Below are positions 17,263-25,268 of a stretch of DNA of 43,253 nt, piece after piece (positions within the stretch are counted from its first letter, which is position 1; each line of letters opens with the position of its first letter). The notes under the pieces were generated by a model. That model saw nothing but the letters and a program-made list of their open reading frames with translations, was not told the DNA's origin and ran no database searches. Source of the DNA: Anaerosolibacter sp. Lineage in GTDB: Bacteria > Bacillota > Clostridia > Peptostreptococcales > Thermotaleaceae. A program made the translations under genes and the position numbers. The DNA lies in NCBI RefSeq assembly GCF_029240175.1, contig NZ_JARBTM010000034.1, positions 1 through 43,253 on the forward strand, written 5' to 3'.

Positions 17263-17285
17263 GGCTGAGGTTAAGGTTGAGGATG

Positions 17286-17360
17286 GTAGGGGCAGACCTG
17301 AGTGTCTGCCCGTGGATTATAAGGAAATGCCACGGGTGGACACATAGGTCCACACCCTAC
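17286..17360. repeat. MITE-like palindromic element with GTAGGG/CCCTAC ends
   Basis: A 75-bp element bounded by GTAGGG and CCCTAC, holding three adjacent hairpins: GGCAGAC/GTCTGCC (17291-17310), CCCGTGG with CCACGGG, and GTGGAC with GTCCAC. It may terminate sbcC transcription. It shares ends and cloverleaf form with 33861-33932 and 43165-43241. Confidence 0.6.
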
Positions 17361-17500
17361 GACGAACCTTTACCTAATAAAAAAATGATATTCTTTCATT
17401 TGGAGATCATGATAATGGATTGGGCAATGGTCATTTGGGAGATGGATTTTCTTCCAGCTATCCGATTGGTTGAATCATGTATACAATGAAAAAATGTGGA
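17361..17500 (+). other. Intergenic stretch with a possible gene remnant
   Basis: From 17381 one frame reads about 30 codons without a start: KNDILSFGDHDNGLGNGH, then Gly/Ser-rich sequence, to a stop near 17471. It begins just after the MITE-like element and could be the tail of a lost gene. No homology was recognised, and otherwise I see nothing before the csp promoter. Confidence 0.15.
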
Positions 17501-17507
17501 ACACGGC

Positions 17508-17536
17508 TTGACGAGCATTATGGAGTGTGATAGACT
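17508..17536 (+). promoter_or_regulatory. Sigma-A promoter of the cold-shock gene
   Basis: TTGACG (17508-17513), a 17-nt spacer and TAGACT (17531-17536), with TGA before the -10. The leader to the GTG would be only about 37 nt, much shorter than the thermosensing leader of Escherichia coli cspA. Confidence 0.6.
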
Positions 17537-17579
17537 AACGAAGTATTAAAAATTTTTTTATGTTTTAGGAGGTTTTCTC

Positions 17580-17780
17580 GTGAAAAAAGGTACAGTAAAA
17601 TGGTTTAACTCAGAAAAAGGTTTTGGATTCATCACAGTTGAAGGCGAGAAGGATGTATTCGTACATTTCTCAGCAATCCAAGGTGACGGTTACAAATCAT
17701 TAGAAGAAGGCCAAGCAGTAGAGTTCGAAATCGTTGAAGGCGATAGAGGTCCTCAAGCTGCAAACGTTACTAAGTTATAA
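17580..17780 (+). CDS. Cold-shock domain protein
   Basis: A 66-residue single CSD protein, the standard size for CspA/CspB. The RNA-binding motifs RNP1 KGFGFI (13-18) and RNP2 VFVHF (26-30) are intact, as is the N-terminal GTVKWFN strand. It binds single-stranded RNA and DNA as a chaperone of mRNA structure. It starts at a GTG, supported by AGGAGG (17567-17572) 7 nt upstream. It is monocistronic, between a consensus promoter and a strong terminator. Codons look well adapted compared with neighbours (AAA, GAA, GGT rich), fitting high expression. Confidence 0.96.
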   Translation: MKKGTVKWFNSEKGFGFITVEGEKDVFVHFSAIQGDGYKSLEEGQAVEFEIVEGDRGPQAANVTKL

Positions 17781-17827
17781 TTGAAAAATTGCATTTAGGT
17801 GCATAGTATAGAGCGATTATAACACCA

Positions 17828-17856
17828 ACACCCCCAATTAGATGGGGGTGTTTTTG
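17828..17856 (+). terminator. Intrinsic terminator of the cold-shock gene
   Basis: ACACCCCC (17828-17835) and GGGGGTGT (17844-17851) form a perfect 8-bp stem with an 8-nt loop, followed by five Ts. Confidence 0.9.
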
Positions 17857-17861
17857 TGTGT

Positions 17862-18008
17862 AGATTAAGATCGAGATCAAGTTCAAGATTGAGATTGCAA
17901 GGGTAAACATTGGTGGTCAATAGATTTTACTTTAATTTTTCTTTAAATAAAAGAAGAAACCCTAGGGTTTCTTCTTTTATTTAAACTTGATCTTAATCTC
18001 GATCTCAG
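17862..18008. repeat. GAGATC/AAGATT simple repeats arranged as a large inverted repeat
   Basis: Degenerate 6-nt units (GATTAAGATCGAGATCAAG... at 17863-17895) recur in inverted orientation at 17985-18008, on both sides of the 44-bp palindrome. A related GAGGTTAAGGTT run lies at 17262-17282 after sbcC. Confidence 0.5.
17942..17985. terminator. 44-bp perfect palindrome, bidirectional terminator of gdhA
   Basis: Perfectly symmetrical about 17963/17964, with core AGAAACCCTAGGGTTTCT and A/T-rich outer arms. On the minus strand it lies just after the gdhA stop with a T-rich flank, so it should end gdhA transcription and block read-through from csp. Confidence 0.7.
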
Positions 18009-18017
18009 TCTTCTTTT

Positions 18018-19367
<1,350 letters not shown>

Positions 19368-19396
19368 TTAAGATTTATTTTGCATCACCCAGATGA

Positions 19397-19416
19397 TTAT
19401 GCATGATTGTGCATAA
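19397..19416. promoter_or_regulatory. Inverted repeat in the gdhA leader
   Basis: TTATGCA-N6-TGCATAA, a perfect 7-bp inverted repeat about 40-60 nt upstream of the gdhA ATG and downstream of the proposed start site. It has no T tail, so a protein-binding or RNA hairpin role is more likely than termination. Confidence 0.35.
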
Positions 19417-19487
19417 CTTTCCTGATGTGCCATTGACGAAAGATTTGGGAAAATGATTTCCTTAATGAAATACCCTTCCCGAATTAA

Positions 19488-19515
19488 ATTATACAACTTA
19501 TATGATAATTTTCAA
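19488..19515 (-). promoter_or_regulatory. Sigma-A promoter of gdhA
   Basis: On the minus strand, TTGAAA (19515-19510), a 16-nt spacer and TATAAT (19493-19488). Beyond it, 19517-19735 is AT-rich and shows nothing else I can support. Confidence 0.55.
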
Positions 19516-19745
19516 CATAAAATTGAAAATTATTTTTGAAACACTGAAACCAGCATTCTTAAGACCACTATATATTATTGCCAAAAAAATACTTCTATAT
19601 AAACTGTTTTTAAATATTATAGAAAGAAAGTGCAGGAAAAAAAAAGTGAAATTCATAAAAATTCACTGGATATGTACTTTGAGTAACAGAAATGGGAACA
19701 TAAAAAGGTGATTGTAGAATATATTGAAAAGGGGGAGTGATGCTG

Positions 19746-20066
19746 ATGGGTACAGATGATAAGAACTTAAATGAAAAGCAATGGTTTTTAGGTATGATTC
19801 TATTATGGATCATAGCTTTGGGAATTCAAATGACGGGAATTATGATGGCAAATAGTCAGCTTGTGGAGCAAAATAATCATCTGCTGGGAATGAATCAGGA
19901 ACTAAGAATGCAGAATGAAAAAATATCAGAGGTGCTAGAAGAATTAGATAACAAGGTGGCAAAACTAACAGATCACATGGAAAAAGATGATCATGGAGAG
20001 TTGGAAAAGGATTTTTTTGTGAAAGCCAACAAAAGAAGAACAACAATAAAAAAAGAGCCTATTTAA
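19746..20066 (+). CDS. N-terminal membrane anchor and coiled-coil part of a split polysaccharide deacetylase
   Basis: A 106-residue ORF. A transmembrane segment (about residues 13-33: FLGMILLWIIALGIQMTG) is followed by a heptad-like coiled coil (NQELRMQNEKISEVLEELDN) and a basic linker, and it ends at TAA 20064-20066. GGGGGAG (19731-19737) favours the ATG at 19746. The catalytic domain continues in the -1 frame. In the zero frame the run ATA-AAA-AAA-GAG contains A_AAA_AAA (20048-20054), a classical -1 slippery heptamer, four codons before the stop. One extra A, or a -1 slip, would join the halves into a 309-residue type II membrane deacetylase. It is either a frameshift mutation, an assembly error or a recoding site. 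Confidence 0.7.
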   Translation: MGTDDKNLNEKQWFLGMILLWIIALGIQMTGIMMANSQLVEQNNHLLGMNQELRMQNEKISEVLEELDNKVAKLTDHMEKDDHGELEKDFFVKANKRRTTIKKEPI

Positions 20067-20674
20067 CCTTTGATGATGGTCCAAGTAAAAATACAATGAA
20101 AATTTTAGATATATTGGCAGCATATAATATTCATGGAACTTTTTTTGTGAATGGAACCAATACCAGTCAAGGCAAGGATTTATATAAAAGAATTATTTCT
20201 GAAGGCCATGCCATAGGGAATCATACATACAGTCATAACTATGGGAAAATATATACTTCTGTAGAAAGCTATCTGGAAGATCACATGAGGCTTGAAAAAC
20301 TGATTTACGAAGAAGTAGGCATTAGGCCGAAAATTATGCGCTTTCCAGGAGGTTCGAATAATAAAGTTAGTCATCGCTATGGGGGCAAGAACATCATGGG
20401 ACATATTATTCAAAAAATGGAAAACAAGGGATATCATTACTTCGATTGGAATGTTACCTCAAAAGATGCTTCATCAGCTACACCAAGTAAGGATACCATT
20501 GTTCAAGCAGTATTGCAGGATGTTGAGCTTAGAAATGACGCCATCATTTTATTGCATGACAGCCAAGCGAAAACCACCACGGTGGAGGCCCTTCCTGTAA
20601 TCATAGAAGAATTAAAAAAGAAGGGATATGATTTTCACGTACTTACGGAGAATTCCTATCAGGTACGCTTTTAG
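20054..20674 (+). CDS. Polysaccharide deacetylase (NodB/CE4) catalytic domain, in the -1 frame
   Basis: Read from AGA at 20054, about 206 residues open with RAYLTFDDGPSKNTM. They include all CE4 motifs: TFDDGPS (base and metal Asp), HTYSHNY (metal His-X3-His), RFPGGSNN, DWNVTSKDA, and ILLHDSQ near the end. The family removes N-acetyl groups from peptidoglycan or other surface glycans. The first ATG in this frame (20096) lies after the TFDD motif and has no ribosome site, so an active enzyme cannot start there. The intact motifs argue for recent or only apparent interruption. Stand-alone translation is unlikely. Confidence 0.75.
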   Translation, partial: RAYLTFDDGPSKNTMKILDILAAYNIHGTFFVNGTNTSQGKDLYKRIISEGHAIGNHTYSHNYGKIYTSVESYLEDHMRLEKLIYEEVGIRPKIMRFPGGSNNKVSHRYGGKNIMGHIIQKMENKGYHYFDWNVTSKDASSATPSKDTIVQAVLQDVELRNDAIILLHDSQAKTTTVEALPVIIEELKKKGYDFHVLTENSYQVRF

Positions 20675-20684
20675 TTTAAATATG

Positions 20685-20732
20685 ACCATAAGAAATAGGA
20701 AAGGCAAATTTGCCTTTCCTATTTCTTATGGT
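20685..20732. terminator. 48-bp perfect palindrome between convergent genes
   Basis: ACCATAAGAAATAGGAAAGG and the rest of the left arm form 24-bp arms with no mismatch about 20708/20709. The palindrome includes the stop codon of the aldo/keto reductase (20726-20728) and follows the deacetylase stop by 10 nt. It is probably a bidirectional terminator. Confidence 0.7.
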
Positions 20733-21868
20733 TGCTTACCGAGGCGTTTATGGACATCCTCCATGTGACGGCTGATAGGTATATGCTGAGGGCACAAGGA
20801 CTCACAGGCATTACATGCCACACAAGCTGATGCTCGTTTTGCTTCAGGTAAAAAATTGTTATATACAAAGGAGGATTGTGTCACATCTCCATAGATATAG
20901 GTGTCATTATATAAGGAAAAATTTTTGGGAATGTCTACGCCCGATGGGCAGGGGAGACAATATTCACAGGAGGTACACTGTACCTTCGTCAGGCTCCTAT
21001 ACTGTTCCGCGGCCCTTTTGACCATACCTAATTCTTTGGATGTTAAGCTAAGGGGTAGTGCATCTTCAACGATACGGATGTTTTCCACAACCTGTTCTAG
21101 ATTGCTCATACCACTGAGAATCACGGAGACAGCTGGAAAATTACAAAGCCATCGAAGTGCCCAGTCTACAGGAGTCCTCTTCTGATCTGCTGTATCCCAG
21201 ATTTCTTGAATACTTGCTGGCGGACGCATAGCCAGTTTTCCACCCTTTAAGGGTTCCATTATTACCACTGCAACATTTCGTTCAGCAGCATAGTTTAGGC
21301 CTTTTAATCCAGCTTGATAATTTTCATCCATATAATTTAATTGTATTTGACAGAAACTCCAATTGTAGGCATCAAAAATTTCTTTAAATACTGGGAACTC
21401 ATCGTGGAAAGAAAAACCTGCATATTTAATTCTCCCATCAGCTAAGGCTTTATCTAGGAAATCTAATACACCTAGACTTTTCACTTTGTTCCATGATTCT
21501 TGGTCTAATGAATGGAGCAGATAAAAATCAATATGATCCGTATCCAGTCTTGATAATTGTTCGTTGAGATATTTATCAAAGTCTTCATGATTATGGGTTA
21601 ACCAAACTGGCAACTTCGTTGCTAATGTTACTTTCTCACGATAACCATCTTTTAATGCTTTACCAACCAGCAATTCACTATTTCCTTTATGGTATGGATA
21701 AGCGGTATCAATATAGGTGATTCCATGATCGATCCCATAGCGGAGCATTTTTATAGCTTCTTTTTCATCAATTTTCCCACTGTCATTATTCAGGATCGGT
21801 AGACGCATACAACCAAATCCCAATACTGGCACCTCAAAATCTAATTTCCCAAACTTTCTGTACTGCAT
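20726..21868 (-). CDS. Aldo/keto reductase with C-terminal ferredoxin-like 4Fe-4S domain
   Basis: A 380-residue protein. The aldo/keto reductase barrel carries the catalytic tetrad D54, Y59, K85 and H119 (FYLLHS). The C-terminus adds two cysteine clusters, CTSCEYCLPCP (C298, C301, C304, C307) and CVACNACESLCP (C349, C352, C355, C359), enough for two 4Fe-4S clusters. Such fusions are common in anaerobes and suggest electron exchange with ferredoxin. The substrate is unknown. The ATG at 21868 follows GGAGGGG. No neighbour indicates a pathway. Confidence 0.9.
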   Translation of the reverse strand: MQYRKFGKLDFEVPVLGFGCMRLPILNNDSGKIDEKEAIKMLRYGIDHGITYIDTAYPYHKGNSELLVGKALKDGYREKVTLATKLPVWLTHNHEDFDKYLNEQLSRLDTDHIDFYLLHSLDQESWNKVKSLGVLDFLDKALADGRIKYAGFSFHDEFPVFKEIFDAYNWSFCQIQLNYMDENYQAGLKGLNYAAERNVAVVIMEPLKGGKLAMRPPASIQEIWDTADQKRTPVDWALRWLCNFPAVSVILSGMSNLEQVVENIRIVEDALPLSLTSKELGMVKRAAEQYRSLTKVQCTSCEYCLPCPSGVDIPKNFSLYNDTYIYGDVTQSSFVYNNFLPEAKRASACVACNACESLCPQHIPISRHMEDVHKRLGKQP

Positions 21869-21904
21869 GACAACCCCTCCGTTTCTTCAGTCATCAAAAA
21901 AGTG

Positions 21905-22003
21905 TGTTTATCCGATGGCTAACAACTCTAAGACTCCCGCTTGCACGCTGTGTAAGCGATGATCAATAAATCAAAGATTTATGATCCCTGCTTATACAAG
22001 CGG
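21905..22003 (+). repeat. 99-bp structured interspersed repeat, copy 2
   Basis: Identical to 1111-1209 and in the same orientation, with identity breaking off sharply after AAGCGG and before TGTTTATCC. It lies in the 344-nt gap between the divergent aldo/keto reductase and psd genes. The rest of that gap holds only the psd promoter and its short leader. Confidence 0.7.
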
Positions 22004-22125
22004 AAAGCTCTAAATAATTATATCCAATAAATGGAGGAAAGTCATTCATATTGAGTAAATGATCTATAATAACAAGATCATTTATGTTGTTGCTTAAAAT
22101 GAGAAATAATAAAGGAAGAGTTCTT

Positions 22126-22152
22126 TTGCCCTATGGTACAATATGATAAAAT
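22126..22152 (+). promoter_or_regulatory. Probable promoter of psd
   Basis: TTGCCC (22126-22131) and TAAAAT (22147-22152), with a short 15-nt spacer compensated by a TGA extended -10. A hairpin GCAGTCCC/GGGCTGC follows in the leader. Confidence 0.4.
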
Positions 22153-22212
22153 AATAAGGCAGTCCCAAATAGGGCTGCATCTGGAAAAAACCTATCTAAA
22201 AGGATGGATGAT

Positions 22213-23115
22213 ATGGATATCTACTATATTGATCGAAAAACTGGTGAGAAACGAAAAGAAATCGTAGCAGGTGCTCGATTTCTACAATGGGTCTATGATA
22301 CCAGCATGGGAGGCTGTTTGCTGGAAGCTGTTGTGAAGAAAAAACTGTTTTCTATGATTTATGGAAAACTGCAGGATATGCCATACAGCAAGAAAAAAAT
22401 AAGGGACTTTGTCTCAACACTAGAGATTGACATGACGGAAGCAGAGCGAGAACAAATTGAAGAGTATACACATTTTAATGATTTCTTTTATAGAAAGCTT
22501 AAGAAAAAAGCCCGACCTATTTGTGAAGATGAAGCATGCTTGGCTTCCCCAGCGGATGGAAGAGTTTTAGCATATGACAAGATAGATATGAATCAAGCAG
22601 TACAAGTGAAAGGTATTCATTATAAATTGAGTGAACTTTTCAAAGATCAGGATATGGCATGGACCTATCAGGGTGGCACCTGTATTGTCATTAGACTGTG
22701 TCCAGCAGATTATCACCGTTTTCATTTTCCAGACAGTGGGATACCAGAATCGAGAAAGAGAATAGAAGGCATGTATTATTCTGTTAACCCAGTAGCGTTA
22801 AAGAAGGTGGCAGAAATATATACGCAAAATAAAAGAGAAATCACTACATTTCATTCTGATCATTTTGGAAAGATCGCAATACTTGAGGTGGGTGCAACCT
22901 GTGTTGGATCAATCATACAAACCTATAAACCTCAGGAAAAGGTGTATAAGGGGCAGGAAAAAGGATATTTCAGATTTGGAGGCTCCACTGTGATTTTGTT
23001 TTTAGAACCAGGGAAAATTCAGGTAGATGAGGATTTGTTAGAAAATACAGAGGGTGGTCTTGAAACCAAGGTGAACATGGGGGAATCCTTGGGAAGAATT
23101 TTCAATGGTGAATAA
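22213..23115 (+). CDS. psd: Phosphatidylserine decarboxylase proenzyme
   Basis: A 300-residue Psd that makes phosphatidylethanolamine from phosphatidylserine at the membrane. Visible marks are [11 protein letters not shown] (catalytic Asp), DYHRFHFP (catalytic His region), IVEVG-like [12 protein letters not shown], and the self-cleavage site FGGST, whose Ser (about 258) becomes the pyruvoyl group of the small subunit. The ATG at 22213 gives better spacing to AAGGA than the in-frame ATG at 22204, which would add three residues. It is followed after 31 nt by a PHP phosphatase gene, probably co-transcribed. No phosphatidylserine synthase gene lies nearby. Confidence 0.92.
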   Translation: MDIYYIDRKTGEKRKEIVAGARFLQWVYDTSMGGCLLEAVVKKKLFSMIYGKLQDMPYSKKKIRDFVSTLEIDMTEAEREQIEEYTHFNDFFYRKLKKKARPICEDEACLASPADGRVLAYDKIDMNQAVQVKGIHYKLSELFKDQDMAWTYQGGTCIVIRLCPADYHRFHFPDSGIPESRKRIEGMYYSVNPVALKKVAEIYTQNKREITTFHSDHFGKIAILEVGATCVGSIIQTYKPQEKVYKGQEKGYFRFGGSTVILFLEPGKIQVDEDLLENTEGGLETKVNMGESLGRIFNGE

Positions 23116-23146
23116 GGGGATCTATTGCTAAGAAAGGATGATGACC

Positions 23147-23959
23147 ATGTTTGATTACCATGTACATACTTCGTTTTCAAATGATTGCAAAATGCCAGTG
23201 GAAGAGATTATTAAGCGAGGGATATCACTGGGTATTCAAGAAATTGCTTTCACAGATCATGTGGAGCTCAATGTATGGAGACCTGGAGACTTAGTCATGG
23301 ACGACATGTTTGATGCAGACGTTTATATCAAAAAAATGCAGGAAATACAGACAAAGTATAAAAATCAAATCAGTATAAAAATTGGTGTTGAAATGGGTCT
23401 GCAGTTGGAGGAAAAGGATCGAATCAATCAATTGATCTGTCAATATCCCTTTGATTTTGTCATAGGGTCCAGCCATACCATCGATGGACACGATCTTTAC
23501 TACGGTAAATTGTTTCATGAAAAGTCCAAGGAAGAAGCCTATGAAAGATACTTCTCAGAGGTTATAAAAATTGTAGAAGCGATGGAATGTTACAGTGTCT
23601 ATGGGCACTTGGATTTGGTAAGGCGATATGCATTAAAATCCTATGCAAATGTAGAATTGGAAGATGTAGATAAGGATATGATTCAATGGATTTTGAAAAC
23701 CATCATTGAAAAAGGAAAAGGCATTGAGGTAAATACCTCAGGATATAGATACGGATTAGGTGGAACCAATCCATCAGAAGAGATCTTACAACTATACAAA
23801 AAATTAGGTGGAGAAGTCATTACTGTAGGATCCGATGCCCATCGATTAGAGCATATTGGATTTAGGATCAAAGAAACCTATGAATTATTGAAAGAAATTG
23901 GGTTTAAATACATCACTGTATTCGATCAAAGAGAACCCAAATTTATTAAGCTGCCATAG
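23147..23959 (+). CDS. PHP-domain phosphatase, histidinol-phosphatase (HisK) type
   Basis: A 270-residue PHP-fold metal-dependent phosphoesterase. Motifs in order: HVHTSFSNDC (H5, H7), FTDHVEL, IGVEMGL, GSSHTIDG, YGHLDLVRRY and GSDAHRLEHIG. These supply the trinuclear metal site, and length and order match HisK-type histidinol-phosphate phosphatases. No his genes lie nearby, so another phosphate ester is possible. The ATG at 23147 is chosen because AAAGGA (23133-23138) is 8 nt upstream. ATGs at 23138 and 23141 would overlap that site. A hairpin GCCATAGA/TCTATGGC (23953-23973) spans the stop codon. Confidence 0.85.
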   Translation: MFDYHVHTSFSNDCKMPVEEIIKRGISLGIQEIAFTDHVELNVWRPGDLVMDDMFDADVYIKKMQEIQTKYKNQISIKIGVEMGLQLEEKDRINQLICQYPFDFVIGSSHTIDGHDLYYGKLFHEKSKEEAYERYFSEVIKIVEAMECYSVYGHLDLVRRYALKSYANVELEDVDKDMIQWILKTIIEKGKGIEVNTSGYRYGLGGTNPSEEILQLYKKLGGEVITVGSDAHRLEHIGFRIKETYELLKEIGFKYITVFDQREPKFIKLP

Positions 23960-24295
23960 AAATAATCTATGGCGATAGGTTGAATAAAGCCATGGAATCA
24001 CATATAATGAAATATAGGCCAAACGATAGGCGAATTTTTTTGTTGAACCGCCTATACAGATAGAAAAATGGTTAAAGGCAGGTGAGGGTAGTGGATTCGA
24101 GTCCGTTACCGAATAGTAGTAGGAGAAAACTAAATAGCAAAGAGCTCTTCATATTACGATGGGATTGATAAATTGTTAAAACCTTTCCTTCTTCAAGATG
24201 TTGTAGATTTGGTTAAGCATTTGTAAAGTCGTAGGTTGGAGAGTTGATTTTGCTGTGCTTTCAAATCAAAAACATAAAGAGGGGGAAGGTATGCT
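23960..24295. other. Non-coding gap between the PHP gene and corA
   Basis: Two hairpins are visible: 23953-23973 across the PHP stop, and ATAGGCG (24026-24032) with CGCCTAT (24049-24055) around a T-rich loop. Neither has a proper T tail. I see no ORF, no tRNA and no convincing promoter in the remainder. Confidence 0.4.
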
Positions 24296-25228
24296 ATGAT
24301 GCAAATTTATAAAACGATTGAAGATAGATTACGAAGCCTAGAAATTATAGAAGAAGGCGTATGGATTAACCTGGTAAACCCTACGGAAAGTGAAGTAGAG
24401 TTAGTTAGTGATAGATTGAGGGTTGATTCAAGCTATATTAAGGCTGCCCTAGACGAAGAGGAACGGGCCAGAATTGAGATTGATAACGGTTGTATACTAA
24501 TTTTAGTAGACGTTCCTATCGTTGAAAAGACAGAGAACTCCCAAATGTTTTCAACCATTCCTTTAGGCATTATTCTATATGGTGATAATATTATCACTGT
24601 TTGTACCAAGGAATTAAGCATTTTGAGAGATTTTATCATGGGGCATGTAAAATCCTTCTTTACCTTTAAGAAAACTCGATTTATTTTACAGATTCTTTAT
24701 AAAAATGCAACCTGTTATCTCCAATATTTAAAACAGATTGATCGTATGAGCAATCGCATTGAACGAGAACTTCATATATCGATGAAAAATAAAGAATTGA
24801 TCCAGTTATTAGAACTGGAGAAAAGCTTGGTGTATTTTTCCACATCCTTAAGATCTAATGAGATTGTAATGGAAAAAATGTTAAGATTAGAGGCAATTAA
24901 GAAATATCCTGAGGATGAAGATCTCCTAGAGGATGTAATCATAGAAAATAAGCAGGCCATCGAAATGGCCAATATATATAGCAATATTCTAAGCGGGACC
25001 ATGGACGCATTTGCTTCTGTGATCTCTAATAATTTAAATATCGTCATGAAGATATTAACCTCTATTACCATTGTCATGGCAATTCCCACCATGGTTGCAA
25101 GTTTTTTTGGAATGAACGTCATGGTGCCCTTGGCGAAAAACCCCTATGCTTTTTCTATTATCATAGGTATTTCTGTGCTATTATCCTTTGTTTCAGCATA
25201 TTTCATGGCGAAGAAAAAGATGTTTTAA
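24296..25228 (+). CDS. corA: CorA family magnesium/divalent cation transporter
   Basis: A 310-residue CorA-like channel. A large acidic, helical cytoplasmic domain (about 1-245, with EEERARIEIDNGCILILVD) is followed by two C-terminal membrane helices (about 250-270 and 283-303) joined by the diagnostic loop GMNV, in FFGMNVMVPLAKNPYAF. The family forms pentamers moving Mg2+, Co2+ or Ni2+. The short lysine-rich tail AKKKMF is also typical. The ATG at 24296 (or 24299) follows GAGGGGGAAGG. It converges with an HD-GYP gene through a shared terminator. Ion preference cannot be read from the sequence. Confidence 0.92.
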   Translation: MMQIYKTIEDRLRSLEIIEEGVWINLVNPTESEVELVSDRLRVDSSYIKAALDEEERARIEIDNGCILILVDVPIVEKTENSQMFSTIPLGIILYGDNIITVCTKELSILRDFIMGHVKSFFTFKKTRFILQILYKNATCYLQYLKQIDRMSNRIERELHISMKNKELIQLLELEKSLVYFSTSLRSNEIVMEKMLRLEAIKKYPEDEDLLEDVIIENKQAIEMANIYSNILSGTMDAFASVISNNLNIVMKILTSITIVMAIPTMVASFFGMNVMVPLAKNPYAFSIIIGISVLLSFVSAYFMAKKKMF

Positions 25229-25231
25229 TAT

Positions 25232-25264
25232 AAAAAAAGATGATGGATTCCATCATCTTTTTTT
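25232..25264. terminator. Bidirectional terminator between corA and the HD-GYP gene
   Basis: GATGATGG (25239-25246), loop ATT, CCATCATC (25250-25257), flanked by seven As and seven Ts, so it works on both strands. Confidence 0.9.
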
Positions 25265-25268
25265 ATAG

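Noticed and set aside
17259-17489. 76-codon ORF overlapping the end of sbcC
   Set aside because: It runs through the MITE-like element and simple repeats, has no ribosome site and no recognisable domain.
19502-19711. 69-codon Lys/Ile/Phe-rich ORF upstream of the deacetylase
   Set aside because: It overlaps the gdhA promoter, lacks a ribosome site, and its composition is explained by AT-rich DNA.
24085-24110. tRNA-like T-arm sequence GGATTCGAGTCC
   Set aside because: The T-loop is flanked by mismatched stems, and no acceptor, D or anticodon arm can be drawn around it.
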